Notes: generated from the letters alone by a model not told the origin. A stretch of 64,000 nt of DNA from Chthonobacter rhizosphaerae (GCF_013839525.1 NZ_JACDIS010000006.1:124001-188000); one strand, 5' to 3'. Counted from the first letter of the stretch, positions 17,898 to 26,705 are shown. Translations and numbers: made by a program.

Positions 17898-18722
17898 ATG
17901 CCGTCCCGTATCGCCATCTTGCCGAAACTCGGGGTGAAGACCCTGGTGATGGGCATCCTCAACGTCACGCCGGATTCCTTCTCCGACGGCGGGCGGTTCG
18001 CGGCCATCGAGGCGGCGGTCGCGCACGCGGGCGACCTGGTGGAGGAAGGCGCGGACATCCTGGACATCGGCGGCGAATCCACCCGGCCGGGCGCCACCGA
18101 GGTGCCGCTGGAGGAGGAGATCCGGCGGGTGGAGCCGGTGATCCGGGAGATCGTGGCGCGGCATTCGACGCCGATCTCGATCGACACCTACAAGGCCGGC
18201 ACGGCGGACGCGGCGCTGAAGGCCGGGGCCAGGATCGTCAACGACGTGTGGGGGCTGCAGCGGGAGCCCGAAATCGCCAGGGTGGCCGCCGACCACGGCG
18301 CCCCGGTGATCGTGATGCACAACCGGCGCGCCATCGACGAGACCCTCGACATCATCGAGGACATGAAGACCTTCTTCGGCCGGTCGATCGAGATCGCCCT
18401 CAAGGCGGGCGTGCCGGACGGGCACATCGTGCTCGACCCCGGCGTCGGCTTCGGCAAGACGTTCGAGCAGAACCTCCAGGCGGTGGCCCGGTTACCGGAG
18501 GTGAAGGCGCTCGGCTACCCGATCCTGATGGGGACGTCGCGGAAATCGCTGATCGGAATCCTCAACGACAACAAGTTGGCGCCGAAGGACCGGATCCACG
18601 GCACCATCGCGTCGAACGCGGCCGCCATCATGCTGGGCGCCGACATCGTGCGGGTGCATGACGTGCGCGCCCACATCGAGGCGGCGCGGGTGGTGGAAGC
18701 CATCAAGGAGCGCATGCGGTGA
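17898..18722 (+). CDS. folP: Dihydropteroate synthase
   Basis: The 274-residue protein has both DHPS signatures, MGILNVTPDSFSDGG near residue 19 and DIGGESTRPGAT near residue 56, plus the C-terminal GTSRKSLIG loop. It joins p-aminobenzoate to dihydropterin pyrophosphate for folate. ATG 17898 is preferred over GTG 17889. Its stop overlaps the folB GTG start (GTGA). It is the first gene of a seven-gene run that goes on into methanofuran and H4MPT synthesis. Confidence 0.95.
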   Translation: MPSRIAILPKLGVKTLVMGILNVTPDSFSDGGRFAAIEAAVAHAGDLVEEGADILDIGGESTRPGATEVPLEEEIRRVEPVIREIVARHSTPISIDTYKAGTADAALKAGARIVNDVWGLQREPEIARVAADHGAPVIVMHNRRAIDETLDIIEDMKTFFGRSIEIALKAGVPDGHIVLDPGVGFGKTFEQNLQAVARLPEVKALGYPILMGTSRKSLIGILNDNKLAPKDRIHGTIASNAAAIMLGADIVRVHDVRAHIEAARVVEAIKERMR

Positions 18723-19087
18723 CCGACCGGATCTTCGTGCACAACATCGCCGTGTTCGCCCACCACGGGCTGCACCCGGAGGAGACCAGGCTCGGCCAGC
18801 GCTTCTACATCTGGCTGGAAGCCCGGGTGGACACCCGGCCGGCGGGGCTTTCGGACGATTTCGAGAAGACCGTCTCCTACGTGGACCTGACCGAGATCGC
18901 CATCGAGGTGGCGACCGGGCGGACGTTCAAGATCATCGAGGCGCTCGCCGAGACGATCGCCGCCGAGATCCTTGCGCGCCTCCCCCTGGTGGAGAGTATC
19001 GTGGTGCGGGTGGACAAGCCGTCCGCCCCCGTTCCGGCCCTCATCGACGGCGTGACGGTGGAGATCGAACGGAGCCGGCATGGCTGA
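18719..19087 (+). CDS. folB: Dihydroneopterin aldolase
   Basis: The 122-residue protein has the FolB pattern: IFVHNIAVFAHHGLHPEE at the start, the YVDLTEIAIEVA strand-helix and the IIEALAETIAAEIL helix that carries the active-site glutamate region. It cleaves dihydroneopterin to 6-hydroxymethyl-dihydropterin, a branch point shared by folate and bacterial H4MPT pterin synthesis. It overlaps folP by four bases and folK by eight. Confidence 0.94.
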   Translation: MTDRIFVHNIAVFAHHGLHPEETRLGQRFYIWLEARVDTRPAGLSDDFEKTVSYVDLTEIAIEVATGRTFKIIEALAETIAAEILARLPLVESIVVRVDKPSAPVPALIDGVTVEIERSRHG

Positions 19088-19625
19088 GCCGCTGAAATCC
19101 CCCAACCATCCGCCATTCCAGATGCACCGGCCCGCCCTCGCCTACCTGGGCCTCGGCGGCAACATCGGCGACGTGCGGGCGACCATCGACGACGCGCTGG
19201 GGCTGCTCGCCGAGCGGGGCGCCCGGCTGGTGCGCCGCTCCGCCGACTACGAGACGCCGCCCTGGGGCAAGACCGACCAGCAGAGCTTCGTGAACGCCTG
19301 CGCGGTGGTGGAGACGTCGCTGTCGCCGCACGAACTGCTGGCGCTCTGCCTGTCGGTCGAGGCGGAGCTCGGCCGGGTGCGGTTCGAGAAGTGGGGGCCG
19401 CGGGTGATCGACATCGACGTGCTCGTCTACGAGGAGCGCGTGATCGACACGCCGGACCTGATCGTGCCCCATCGCTACATGCTGGACCGGGCCTTCGTGC
19501 TGGTGCCGCTGGCCGAGATCGCGCCGGAGCTTTCGATCGGCGGCGTGACGGTGGCCGAGCACGCCCTGAAGTTCGACGCCACCGGCATCACCAAGCTGCC
19601 GCCGCGGGATGGGGAGACCGCCTGA
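19080..19625 (+). CDS. folK: 6-hydroxymethyl-dihydropterin pyrophosphokinase
   Basis: The 181-residue protein shows the HPPK motifs AYLGLGGNIGD (residues 21-31), YETPPWG, FVNACAVVET, and the signature WGPRVIDIDVLVY followed by VPHRYMLDRAFVLVPLAEIAP. It makes the pyrophosphate used by FolP and presumably by the H4MPT branch as well. Its stop shares a base with the mfnB start (TGATG), so the folate genes and the methanofuran genes are translationally coupled. Confidence 0.95.
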   Translation: MAEPLKSPNHPPFQMHRPALAYLGLGGNIGDVRATIDDALGLLAERGARLVRRSADYETPPWGKTDQQSFVNACAVVETSLSPHELLALCLSVEAELGRVRFEKWGPRVIDIDVLVYEERVIDTPDLIVPHRYMLDRAFVLVPLAEIAPELSIGGVTVAEHALKFDATGITKLPPRDGETA

Positions 19626-20311
19626 TGACCGAACTCCTGGTGTCGGTGACCTCGCCGGAGGAGGCGATCGCCGCCCTCGACGCGGGCGCGACCGTGATCG
19701 ACCTGAAGGACCCGGCCGCCGGCGCGCTCGGTGCCGTGCCGGTGGAGACCGCGAGGGCCATCGTGGCGGCGGTCGGCCATCGGGGCACGCTGACGGCGGC
19801 CGCGGGCGATGCCGCCACGGTGGAGGACGCGCGGGCGCTCTACGACGCCGGCGTGGTGACCGTGAAGGTGCCGATCCCGGCCGGCGACGCGGGCGCGAAG
19901 GCCTTGAGCGTGTTCGGCGCCGCCCTCGGCGGCACCGCGCGCCTCGTGGCCGTGTTCGCGGCCGACCAGGAGCCGGACGCCGGCCTCGTGCCGGTGGCGG
20001 CCTTCTCGGGCTTTTCCGGCGTGATGCTGGACACGACCGCCAAGACCGGCGGGCTTCTGGACGTGATGGAGCTGGCCGACATCGCCCAGTTCGTGGCGGC
20101 GGCCCGGCGGGCGAAGCTGATGGTGGGCCTTGCCGGCTCGCTGAAGGTTGTGGACGTCGGCACCCTGCTGCCGCTGAAGCCGGACGTGATCGGCTTCCGC
20201 GGCGGCGTGTGCGTGAACGGGATCCGCACCAACCCGCTGGACCCGGCGCGGGTGCGCGCGGCGGCGACGGCGCTGGCCGTTCACGCGGTGCGGCGCGAGA
20301 CGGCGGAGTAG
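19625..20311 (+). CDS. mfnB: (5-formylfuran-3-yl)methyl phosphate synthase
   Basis: The 228-residue protein is a DUF556/MfnB TIM barrel. It has the VIDLKDPAAGALGA motif (Lys28 matches the catalytic lysine of the archaeal enzyme), VTVKVPIPAGDAG, and AKLMVGLAGSLK. The enzyme condenses two glyceraldehyde 3-phosphates into the furan ring of methanofuran. Bacterial methylotrophs use it to make methylofuran for the Fhc complex. It sits between folK and the MfnE-like kinase with coupled starts. Confidence 0.94.
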   Translation: MTELLVSVTSPEEAIAALDAGATVIDLKDPAAGALGAVPVETARAIVAAVGHRGTLTAAAGDAATVEDARALYDAGVVTVKVPIPAGDAGAKALSVFGAALGGTARLVAVFAADQEPDAGLVPVAAFSGFSGVMLDTTAKTGGLLDVMELADIAQFVAAARRAKLMVGLAGSLKVVDVGTLLPLKPDVIGFRGGVCVNGIRTNPLDPARVRAAATALAVHAVRRETAE

Positions 20312-20316
20312 CGGCT

Positions 20317-20952
20317 GTGAGCTGGCCGCGCACGGGGCAGATCGTCGTGGTCAAGATCGGCGGCAGCCTTGCGGCCGACAGGAGCCGGCTCGACCAGGTG
20401 ATCGACGCGCTCGCGACCGCGTCGTCGCGGGTGGTGATCGTGCCGGGCGGCGGGCCGTTCGCGGACGCGGTGCGGACGGCGCAGGGCGCGCTCGGCTTTT
20501 CGGACCGCCTCGCGCACGGGCAGGCGCTCGGCGCCATGTCGCTGTTCGCGGAGGTGCTGGCGGATCTCTACAGGTCCCTGGTGATGGCGTCGACGCGCGG
20601 CGACGTGGAGGCCGCCCACGCGGCCGGCAAGGTGCCGGTGTTCCGCATGGACCGGCTGATGTCGGGCGGCGGCGGCATTCCGGAGGGCTGGCACGTGACC
20701 TCCGACAGCATCGCCGCGTGGCTCGCGTTCGAACTGTCGGCGGCGGGTCTGGTTCTGGTGAAGTCGGCGGACGGGCCGCACCTCGCCGGGGCGGCGGCGC
20801 TGGCCGCCGACGGGCTGGTGGACGAGGCCTTTCCGACCTTCGCGAGCCGGCTGACCTGCCCGGTGCGGCTCGTCGGGCCGGGCGCCCTCTCGCGGCTCGC
20901 GGACGTGGTGGCTTCGCCGGCCGCGCGGGTGGGGACGTCGGTGACGGGCTGA
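20317..20952 (+). CDS. Amino acid kinase family protein, probable MfnE-like furan phosphate kinase
   Basis: The 211-residue protein has the amino-acid-kinase fold: IVVVKIGGSLAAD at the start, VIVPGGGPFADAVR, and a C-terminal nucleotide site LVLVKSADGPHLAG. In methanogens MfnE of this superfamily phosphorylates aminomethylfuran phosphate to the pyrophosphate. Location directly after mfnB supports the same job here, though the sequence alone does not prove the substrate. The start is GTG 20317, five bases after the mfnB stop. Confidence 0.83.
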   Translation: MSWPRTGQIVVVKIGGSLAADRSRLDQVIDALATASSRVVIVPGGGPFADAVRTAQGALGFSDRLAHGQALGAMSLFAEVLADLYRSLVMASTRGDVEAAHAAGKVPVFRMDRLMSGGGGIPEGWHVTSDSIAAWLAFELSAAGLVLVKSADGPHLAGAAALAADGLVDEAFPTFASRLTCPVRLVGPGALSRLADVVASPAARVGTSVTG

Positions 20953-20976
20953 CGGGCGCAAGGACAGGACGGACAG

Positions 20977-22440
20977 ATGACCGACAGCGCCGCCGACGAC
21001 CACGTCGTCCTCCTCACCGGCCACCTCGCCTACCCGAGGGTGGAGACGGTGATGGCCGGCCTCGGCGCGACGTTCGCCTATACGATCCTGGACGTGGGCG
21101 TGAAGGTGGCGGCGCTGATGACGGAGGACATCATCCGCCGCCGGGTGACCCTGCCGGCGGGCGCCACGCGGGTGGTGGTGCCGGGGCGCTGCCGTGCGGA
21201 CCTCGACGCCCTGTCGGCGCACTTCGGCATGCCGGTGCTGCGCGGGCCGGACGAGGTGGTGGACCTGCCGCAATTCTTCGGCCGCGGGGCGCGGGAAGCG
21301 GACCTTTCCCGCTACGAGCTGATGATCTTCGCCGAGATCGTGGAGGCGCCGGAATCCTCGATCGACCACGTGGTGAAGCGCGCCCACGAGCACAAGGCGG
21401 CGGGCGCGGACGTGATCGACATCGGCTGCCTGCCGGACACGCCCTTCCCGCACCTCGAAGAGCTGATCCGCACCCTGAAGGCGGAGGGCTTCAAGGTTTC
21501 GGTCGACAGCGCCAATATCGACGAACTGATGCTGGGGGCGCGGGCCGGTGCGGACTACCTGCTGTCGCTGAACGAGACCACGGTGGAGCGGGCGCGCGAC
21601 ATCGAGGCGGTGCCGATCCTGGTGCCGGCGACGCCCGGCGACCTGGACAGCCTGATCCGGGCGGCGGAGCGGATGGACGGCTGGGGCCTGCCCTACCTGG
21701 CGGACCCGATCCTCGACCCGATCCACTTCGGCTTCACTGAGAGCATCGTGCGTTATTTTGAGTTCCGCCGGCGCATGCCGCACGCCCGCATGCTGATGGG
21801 CACCGGCAACCTGACGGAGCTGACGGAGGCCGACACGTCGGGCATCACCGCCATGCTGCTCGGCATCTGCTCGGAGCTCGACATCTCGGGCGTGCTGATC
21901 GTGCAGGTCAGCCCGCACACCCGCCGGACCGTGCACGAGCACGACGCCGCCCGGCGGATCATGTACGCCGCCAAGCGCGACGGCGGGCTGCCGAAGGGCT
22001 ATTCCAACGCCCTCCTAGGCCTCCACGACCGCAAGCCCTACGCCAACACGCCGGGCGGGATCGCGGACCTGAAGAAGGAGACCCGCGACCGGAACTACCG
22101 GATCGAGGTGGCCGAGGACGGGGTGCACATCTACAACCGCGACATCCACCTGGTGGACAAGGACGCGTTCGAGTTCTTCCCGCATCTCGGCGTGGAGACC
22201 GACGGGGGGCATGCCTTCTATCTCGGGGCGGAGCTGCAGAAGGCGGAGATCGCCTATGCGCTCGGCAAGCGCTACGCCCAGGATAACCCCATCGACTGGG
22301 GCGTCGCCGCCGACCGGCGCGAGGAGGACCGGACGCGGCTGCAGGAGGCGGGGCACACCCTGAAGGGGCGCAAGAGCCGGGGCGAGGATGGTCCGCCTCC
22401 GGCGGCGGAGACGGATCGGAGCGAGGGAGAGACCGGCTGA
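20977..22440 (+). CDS. DUF6513-type dihydropteroate synthase-like protein
   Basis: The 487-residue protein has an N-terminal domain (about 1-130) starting VVLLTGHLAYPRVETVM, then a pterin-binding-like TIM barrel with ADVIDIGCLPDTPFPHLEEL, GFKVSVDSANIDELMLGA and PYLADPILDPIHFGFTES, and a C-terminal domain with DGVHIYNRDIHLVDKDAFEF. Relatives occur in methanogens and H4MPT methylotrophs. A DHPS-like condensation is implied. It could attach the pterin pyrophosphate to the RFA-phosphate arm of H4MPT or join the furan pyrophosphate to its amine partner. Genuine FolP is encoded in the same operon, so this is not redundant folate synthesis. Confidence 0.85.
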   Translation: MTDSAADDHVVLLTGHLAYPRVETVMAGLGATFAYTILDVGVKVAALMTEDIIRRRVTLPAGATRVVVPGRCRADLDALSAHFGMPVLRGPDEVVDLPQFFGRGAREADLSRYELMIFAEIVEAPESSIDHVVKRAHEHKAAGADVIDIGCLPDTPFPHLEELIRTLKAEGFKVSVDSANIDELMLGARAGADYLLSLNETTVERARDIEAVPILVPATPGDLDSLIRAAERMDGWGLPYLADPILDPIHFGFTESIVRYFEFRRRMPHARMLMGTGNLTELTEADTSGITAMLLGICSELDISGVLIVQVSPHTRRTVHEHDAARRIMYAAKRDGGLPKGYSNALLGLHDRKPYANTPGGIADLKKETRDRNYRIEVAEDGVHIYNRDIHLVDKDAFEFFPHLGVETDGGHAFYLGAELQKAEIAYALGKRYAQDNPIDWGVAADRREEDRTRLQEAGHTLKGRKSRGEDGPPPAAETDRSEGETG

Positions 22441-23000
22441 TGCCCTTCATCCTGGAGACGATCGTCGCGACCAAGAACGCGGACGGGACGTTCCACGTGC
22501 GGCCCTACGGGCTGCACAAGGACGGGGACGCGTGGATCTTCCTGCCGTTCCGCCCCTCCCCGGCCATCGACAACGTGCGGCGGCATCCGTTCCTGACGGT
22601 CTCGGCGCCGTCGGACGTGCGGGTGATCGCCGGGCTCCTGACCGGGCGCGACGTGGTGGCGACGGTGCCGGCGGACCGGATCGACGGCGTGCGGCTCCAG
22701 GGCACCACGGGGCACATGGAGCTGGAGGCGGTGGCGTTCGACGACCACGAGCTCAGGCCGCGATTCCGCTGCCGGGTGGTGCACGAGGCGGCGCACCGGC
22801 CGTTCGTGGGCTTCAACCGCGCCCAGGCGGCCGTGCTGGAGGCGGCCATCCTGTCCACCCGGCTGACCATGCTGCCGCGCGAGAAGGTGGACGGCGAGAT
22901 GGCCTACCTCCGGATCGCCGTGGAGAAGTGCGCCGGGCCGGAAGAGGCCGAGGCGTGGGGGTGGATCGCGGAGAAGATCGCGGCGCACTACGGCGACTGA
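22440..23000 (+). CDS. DUF447 family protein (flavin-reductase-like fold)
   Basis: The 186-residue protein has the DUF447 pattern: FILETIVATKNADGTFHVRPYG at the start, FRPSPAIDNVRRHPFLTV, a FNRAQAAVLEAAILSTRL helix, and an acidic C-terminal helix. The family occurs in methanogens and H4MPT-containing bacteria and has a split-barrel FMN-binding-like fold; no reaction is established that I know of. It closes the folate/H4MPT/methanofuran run, sharing a base with the preceding stop (TGATG), and overlaps the toxin gene tail-to-tail by 13 bases. Confidence 0.82.
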   Translation: MPFILETIVATKNADGTFHVRPYGLHKDGDAWIFLPFRPSPAIDNVRRHPFLTVSAPSDVRVIAGLLTGRDVVATVPADRIDGVRLQGTTGHMELEAVAFDDHELRPRFRCRVVHEAAHRPFVGFNRAQAAVLEAAILSTRLTMLPREKVDGEMAYLRIAVEKCAGPEEAEAWGWIAEKIAAHYGD

Positions 23001-23293
23001 AGGTCGTCGAGGAGGCGGGTGAGGTCCTGCCGGGCGTGAAGAATGTGGTGGACCAGGACGACGTCGGCTTCGATACGGAAGACGATAATGTAGTTGCGGA
23101 ACACCTTCCGCCGGAAGTTCTGCTTACCGGCAACATCCAGCCTGCCGTAAGCCAATGGAGAGTCACCGATCGCCCGGCACTCCTCCCGTAGCGTCACGAG
23201 AAAAGTGACCGCCCGTCGCGGATCGTCTCTACCGATCCAGTCGGCTATCTTCTCAAGATCGTACTCCGCGGAATGCGCGAAGCGGACCTCCAT
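22988..23293 (-). CDS. ParE/RelE-type toxin
   Basis: The 101-residue protein has the ParE-like order: MEVRFAHSAEYDLEKIADWI, a helix with RRAVTFLVTLREECRAI, the SPLAYGRL turn, and the strand run RRKVFRNYIIVFRIEADVV followed by HHILHARQDLTRLL. It is a probable DNA gyrase inhibitor or ribosome-dependent nuclease of the type II toxin class. ATG 23293 shares a base with the antitoxin stop. Its 3' end lies antisense over the last 13 bases of the DUF447 gene. Confidence 0.88.
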   Translation of the reverse strand: MEVRFAHSAEYDLEKIADWIGRDDPRRAVTFLVTLREECRAIGDSPLAYGRLDVAGKQNFRRKVFRNYIIVFRIEADVVLVHHILHARQDLTRLLDDLQSP

Positions 23294-23547
23294 CAAGGCC
23301 GCTGAGCGTCGACCGAATAGCGCGCGAGGAGGCGATCGAAGACCTCGTCGATGGATGACACGCGCCCGGCTGCGACGTCGGCTTCGCTCCGGGCAAGCGC
23401 CTCCTCCAACAGCCTCTTCGCCTCACGCCGCCTGAAATCCTCCATCGCTTCACGGACCACGTCCTCAACCGAGCCGTAGCGCCCTTCCGCGACCAGCGTT
23501 TCGGCCATTGCGGCGGAAGCGTCGTCGAGCTTGATGGTCCGACCCAT
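23293..23547 (-). CDS. ParD-type antitoxin
   Basis: The 84-residue protein starts MGRTIKLDDASAAMAETL, a ribbon-helix-helix DNA-binding half typical of CopG/ParD antitoxins. GRYGSVEDVVREAMEDFRRRE follows, then a C-terminal toxin-neutralising helix. The pair is arranged antitoxin first, as usual, and should repress its own promoter in 23548-23773. An in-frame extension to 23598 is unlikely. Confidence 0.86.
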   Translation of the reverse strand: MGRTIKLDDASAAMAETLVAEGRYGSVEDVVREAMEDFRRREAKRLLEEALARSEADVAAGRVSSIDEVFDRLLARYSVDAQRP

Positions 23548-23715
23548 GGCACCCTCCGTAGTCCGGACAGTATGACAGAGCGGGAAGCGCGCGGGCAAGG
23601 GACGCTTCGGCGGGAGGGGCGGGAGGGGGGTCGTTGCGGTGTGTGCGACGATACCCGCCCGCCTTCATCGTTGACGGGCGAAAGACGACCCCTTCCGGCC
23701 GGTCTCCGCCGGCCA

Positions 23716-23734
23716 CCTTCCCCTGAGGGGAAGG
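23716..23734. repeat. Short palindromic element before the valS end
   Basis: An eight-base-pair perfect stem (CCTTCCCC with GGGGAAGG) with a three-base loop lies 40 bases after the valS stop. It may serve as the valS terminator or be one of the short palindromes common between alphaproteobacterial genes. Confidence 0.4.
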
Positions 23735-23773
23735 ATCGCGGTGCGGGCTGAGCTTCGTTGAGAGGCCGCTCGC

Positions 23774-26503
23774 TCACCTCAGGCGGTCGAGCGCTTCCCG
23801 CACCTTGGCGAGGCGTTCCTGGTAGCCCTCGCGCTTGGTGCGCTCCTCCTCCACCACGTCCTCCGGCGCCTTGGCGACGAACTGCTCGTTGGAGAGCTTC
23901 TTGTCGATGCGCGAGATCTCGCCTTCCAGCTTGGTCTCCTCCTTGCCGAGGCGGGATCGCTCGGCGTCGAGGTCGACGACGCCGGCGAGCGGCAGGGCGA
24001 CCACGCCGTCGGCGAGGACGATCTGGGCGGACTGGGGCGGGGCGGCGTCGGCCGTCGAGACCTCGGAGACGCGGGCGAGGCGCTGGATGGCGGGCGTGTG
24101 GGTGGCGAGCCAGCCGCGCACCTTGGCGCTGCCGCCGACGAGGACGAGCGGCACCTGGATGCCGGGCGCGAGGCCCATCTCGGCGCGGACGGAGCGGATT
24201 TCGGAGATGACGTCGACGAGCCAGTTGATCTCGTCGGCGGCGTCGGACTCCTGGACCGGCAGGTCCGGCCAGCGGGTGAGCGCCAGGATTTCGGTGCGCG
24301 CCGGGCCCCATTCGCCCGTGGCGGCCCACAGCTCCTCGGTGATGAACGGCATGAAGGGGTGGAGAAGCTTCAGGATCTCGTCGATCACCCAGCCGCAGGT
24401 GGCGCGCACCTCGTCCTTGGCCGGGCCGTCGTCGCCGGTGAGGACGGGCTTGGCGAGTTCCAGGTACCAGTCGCAGAAGCCGTTCCAGACGAAGCGGTAG
24501 ATGGCGGCGGCGGCGTCGTTGAACCGGTAGGCGTCGACCGCCTCGGTCACGTCGCGGGCGGCGCGGCCGGTCTCGGTGACGATCCAGCGGTTCAGCGTCT
24601 CGGTGACGCCGCTCGGGTCGAAGCCGGCGACGCGGGCGCAGCCGTTCATCTCGGCGAAGCGGGTGGCGTTCCAGAGCTTGGTGGCGAAGTTCCGGTAGCC
24701 AGCGACGCGGCTGGTGGCGAGCTTGATGTCGCGGCCCTGGGCCGCCATGGCGGCCAGCGTGAAGCGCAGGGCGTCGGCGCCGTACTCGTCGATGAGGTTC
24801 AAGGGGTCGATGACGTTGCCCTTCGACTTCGACATCTTGGCGCCCTTCTCGTCGCGGACGAGGGCGTGGATGTAGACGTCGGAGAAGGGCTCCTGGTCCA
24901 TGAAGTGCAGGCCCATCATCATCATCCGGGCGACCCAGAAGAAGATGATGTCGAAGCCGGTGACAAGCACGTTGGTCGGATAGTAGCGGGCGAGCTCCGG
25001 CGTCTCATCCGGCCAGCCGAGGGTGGAGAAGGGCCAGAGGGCGGACGAGAACCAGGTGTCGAGCACGTCCTCGTCGCGGGTGAGCGCGGTCTCGGCGCTA
25101 TAATGAGCCGCCGCCTCGGCGAGGGCTTCAGCCTCGCTTTCAGCGACGAAGACCTTGCCGTCCGGGCCGTACCAAGCCGGGATCTGGTGGCCCCACCAGA
25201 GCTGGCGGGAGATGCACCAGGGCTGGATGTTCTCCATCCAGTCGAAGTAGGTCTTCTCCCAGTTCTTCGGCACGAAGGTGGTGCGGCCCTCGCGGACGGA
25301 CGCGATGGCGGGCTTGGCGAGCTCGGCCGCGTTCACGTACCACTGGTCGGTGAGATAGGGCTCGATCGGCACGCCGCCGCGGTCGCCATGGGGGACCATG
25401 TGCGTGTGCGGCTCGATCTTCTCCAGGAGGCCGCGCTCCTCCATGAGGGCGACGATCGCCTTGCGGGCGACGAAGCGGTCGCGGCCGTGGAGCGCCTCGA
25501 TGGTGGCGGCGAGCTCGTCGGTCTCGGCGAGGCCGTCGAGGAAGTCGGCGTTGCCCCTGAGGACGACCTGGGCCTCCACGTCGAAGATGTTGATCTTCGG
25601 CAGGTCGTGGCGACGGCCGACCTCGAAGTCGTTGAAGTCGTGGGCGGGGGTGATCTTGACCGCGCCGGAGCCCTTCTCCGGGTCGGAGTATTCGTCGGCC
25701 ACGATCGGGATCAGGCGGCCGACGAGCGGCAGGCGGACCTTGGCGCCGCGCGCGACCAGGGCGGCGTAGCGCTCGTCCTCCGGATGGACCGCGACGGCGG
25801 TGTCGCCGAGCATGGTCTCCGGCCGGGTGGTGGCGACGACGATGTAGGTGGCCGGGTTCTCCGGGTCGAAGGTCTCACCCTCGATCGGATAGCGGAAGTG
25901 CCACAGGCTGCCCTTCACCTCGGTCTGGACGACCTCCAGGTCCGAGATGGCGGTGAGGAGCTTCGGGTCCCAGTTGACGAGGCGCTTGTCCTTGTAGATC
26001 AGCCCCTCGCGATAGAGCTGGACGAACACCTTGAGGACGGCCCTGGACAGGCCCTCGTCCATGGTGAAGCGCTCGCGCGACCAGTCGCACGAGGCACCGA
26101 GGCGCTTCAGCTGGTTGACGATGGTGCCGCCGGACTCACCCTTCCAGGTCCAGACCTTCTCCACGAAGGCGGCGCGGCCGATGTCGCGGCGGTTTGGCTC
26201 CTGGCGCTCCATCATCTGGCGCTCGACCACCATCTGGGTGGCGATGCCGGCGTGGTCGAGGCCGGGCTGCCAGAGCACGTCGCGGCCGCGCATGCGCATC
26301 AGCCGGACCAGGATGTCCTGCAGCGTGTTGTTGAGCGCGTGCCCCATGTGGAGCGAGCCGGTGACGTTCGGCGGCGGGATGACGATCGTGTAGGAGGCCG
26401 CGCCGGGTACGGCGCCGCGGCCGGCCTTGAAGGCCTCCGCCTCCTCCCAGAGCTTGGAGATCTTGGGCTCGACGGCCGCCGCTTCGAAAGTCTTGTCCAG
26501 CAT
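23774..26503 (-). CDS. valS: Valyl-tRNA synthetase
   Basis: The 909-residue class I synthetase has the HIGH-type motif HMGH in PNVTGSLHMGHALNNT (near residue 53), the editing domain in the middle, the KMSKS motif in GAKMSKSKGNVIDPL, and a C-terminal coiled coil (EETKLEGEISRIDKKLSNEQF) typical of ValS. It charges tRNA-Val. It follows popZ in the order valS-popZ-tolC-pcm, a neighbourhood often kept in Rhizobiales. Confidence 0.97.
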   Translation of the reverse strand: MLDKTFEAAAVEPKISKLWEEAEAFKAGRGAVPGAASYTIVIPPPNVTGSLHMGHALNNTLQDILVRLMRMRGRDVLWQPGLDHAGIATQMVVERQMMERQEPNRRDIGRAAFVEKVWTWKGESGGTIVNQLKRLGASCDWSRERFTMDEGLSRAVLKVFVQLYREGLIYKDKRLVNWDPKLLTAISDLEVVQTEVKGSLWHFRYPIEGETFDPENPATYIVVATTRPETMLGDTAVAVHPEDERYAALVARGAKVRLPLVGRLIPIVADEYSDPEKGSGAVKITPAHDFNDFEVGRRHDLPKINIFDVEAQVVLRGNADFLDGLAETDELAATIEALHGRDRFVARKAIVALMEERGLLEKIEPHTHMVPHGDRGGVPIEPYLTDQWYVNAAELAKPAIASVREGRTTFVPKNWEKTYFDWMENIQPWCISRQLWWGHQIPAWYGPDGKVFVAESEAEALAEAAAHYSAETALTRDEDVLDTWFSSALWPFSTLGWPDETPELARYYPTNVLVTGFDIIFFWVARMMMMGLHFMDQEPFSDVYIHALVRDEKGAKMSKSKGNVIDPLNLIDEYGADALRFTLAAMAAQGRDIKLATSRVAGYRNFATKLWNATRFAEMNGCARVAGFDPSGVTETLNRWIVTETGRAARDVTEAVDAYRFNDAAAAIYRFVWNGFCDWYLELAKPVLTGDDGPAKDEVRATCGWVIDEILKLLHPFMPFITEELWAATGEWGPARTEILALTRWPDLPVQESDAADEINWLVDVISEIRSVRAEMGLAPGIQVPLVLVGGSAKVRGWLATHTPAIQRLARVSEVSTADAAPPQSAQIVLADGVVALPLAGVVDLDAERSRLGKEETKLEGEISRIDKKLSNEQFVAKAPEDVVEEERTKREGYQERLAKVREALDRLR

Positions 26504-26705
26504 GTTCGCCGCTGTTGTCCGGATGGTGTCGCGTGGGGTCTTTCGCGTAGCCGGACGAGGCGGGACAAGTCAAACGGAAAGGCGGGCGGAACAGCGGGCG
26601 GGCCGGCGCGCGCCCCTGGCGAGAGCCGCCGGGCGGCGGGCGCGAAACGGAACCGGCCGCACGGATAGCGGCCGGACGGGGCTGTCGCTGGTGCGGGCAG
26701 CGGCC

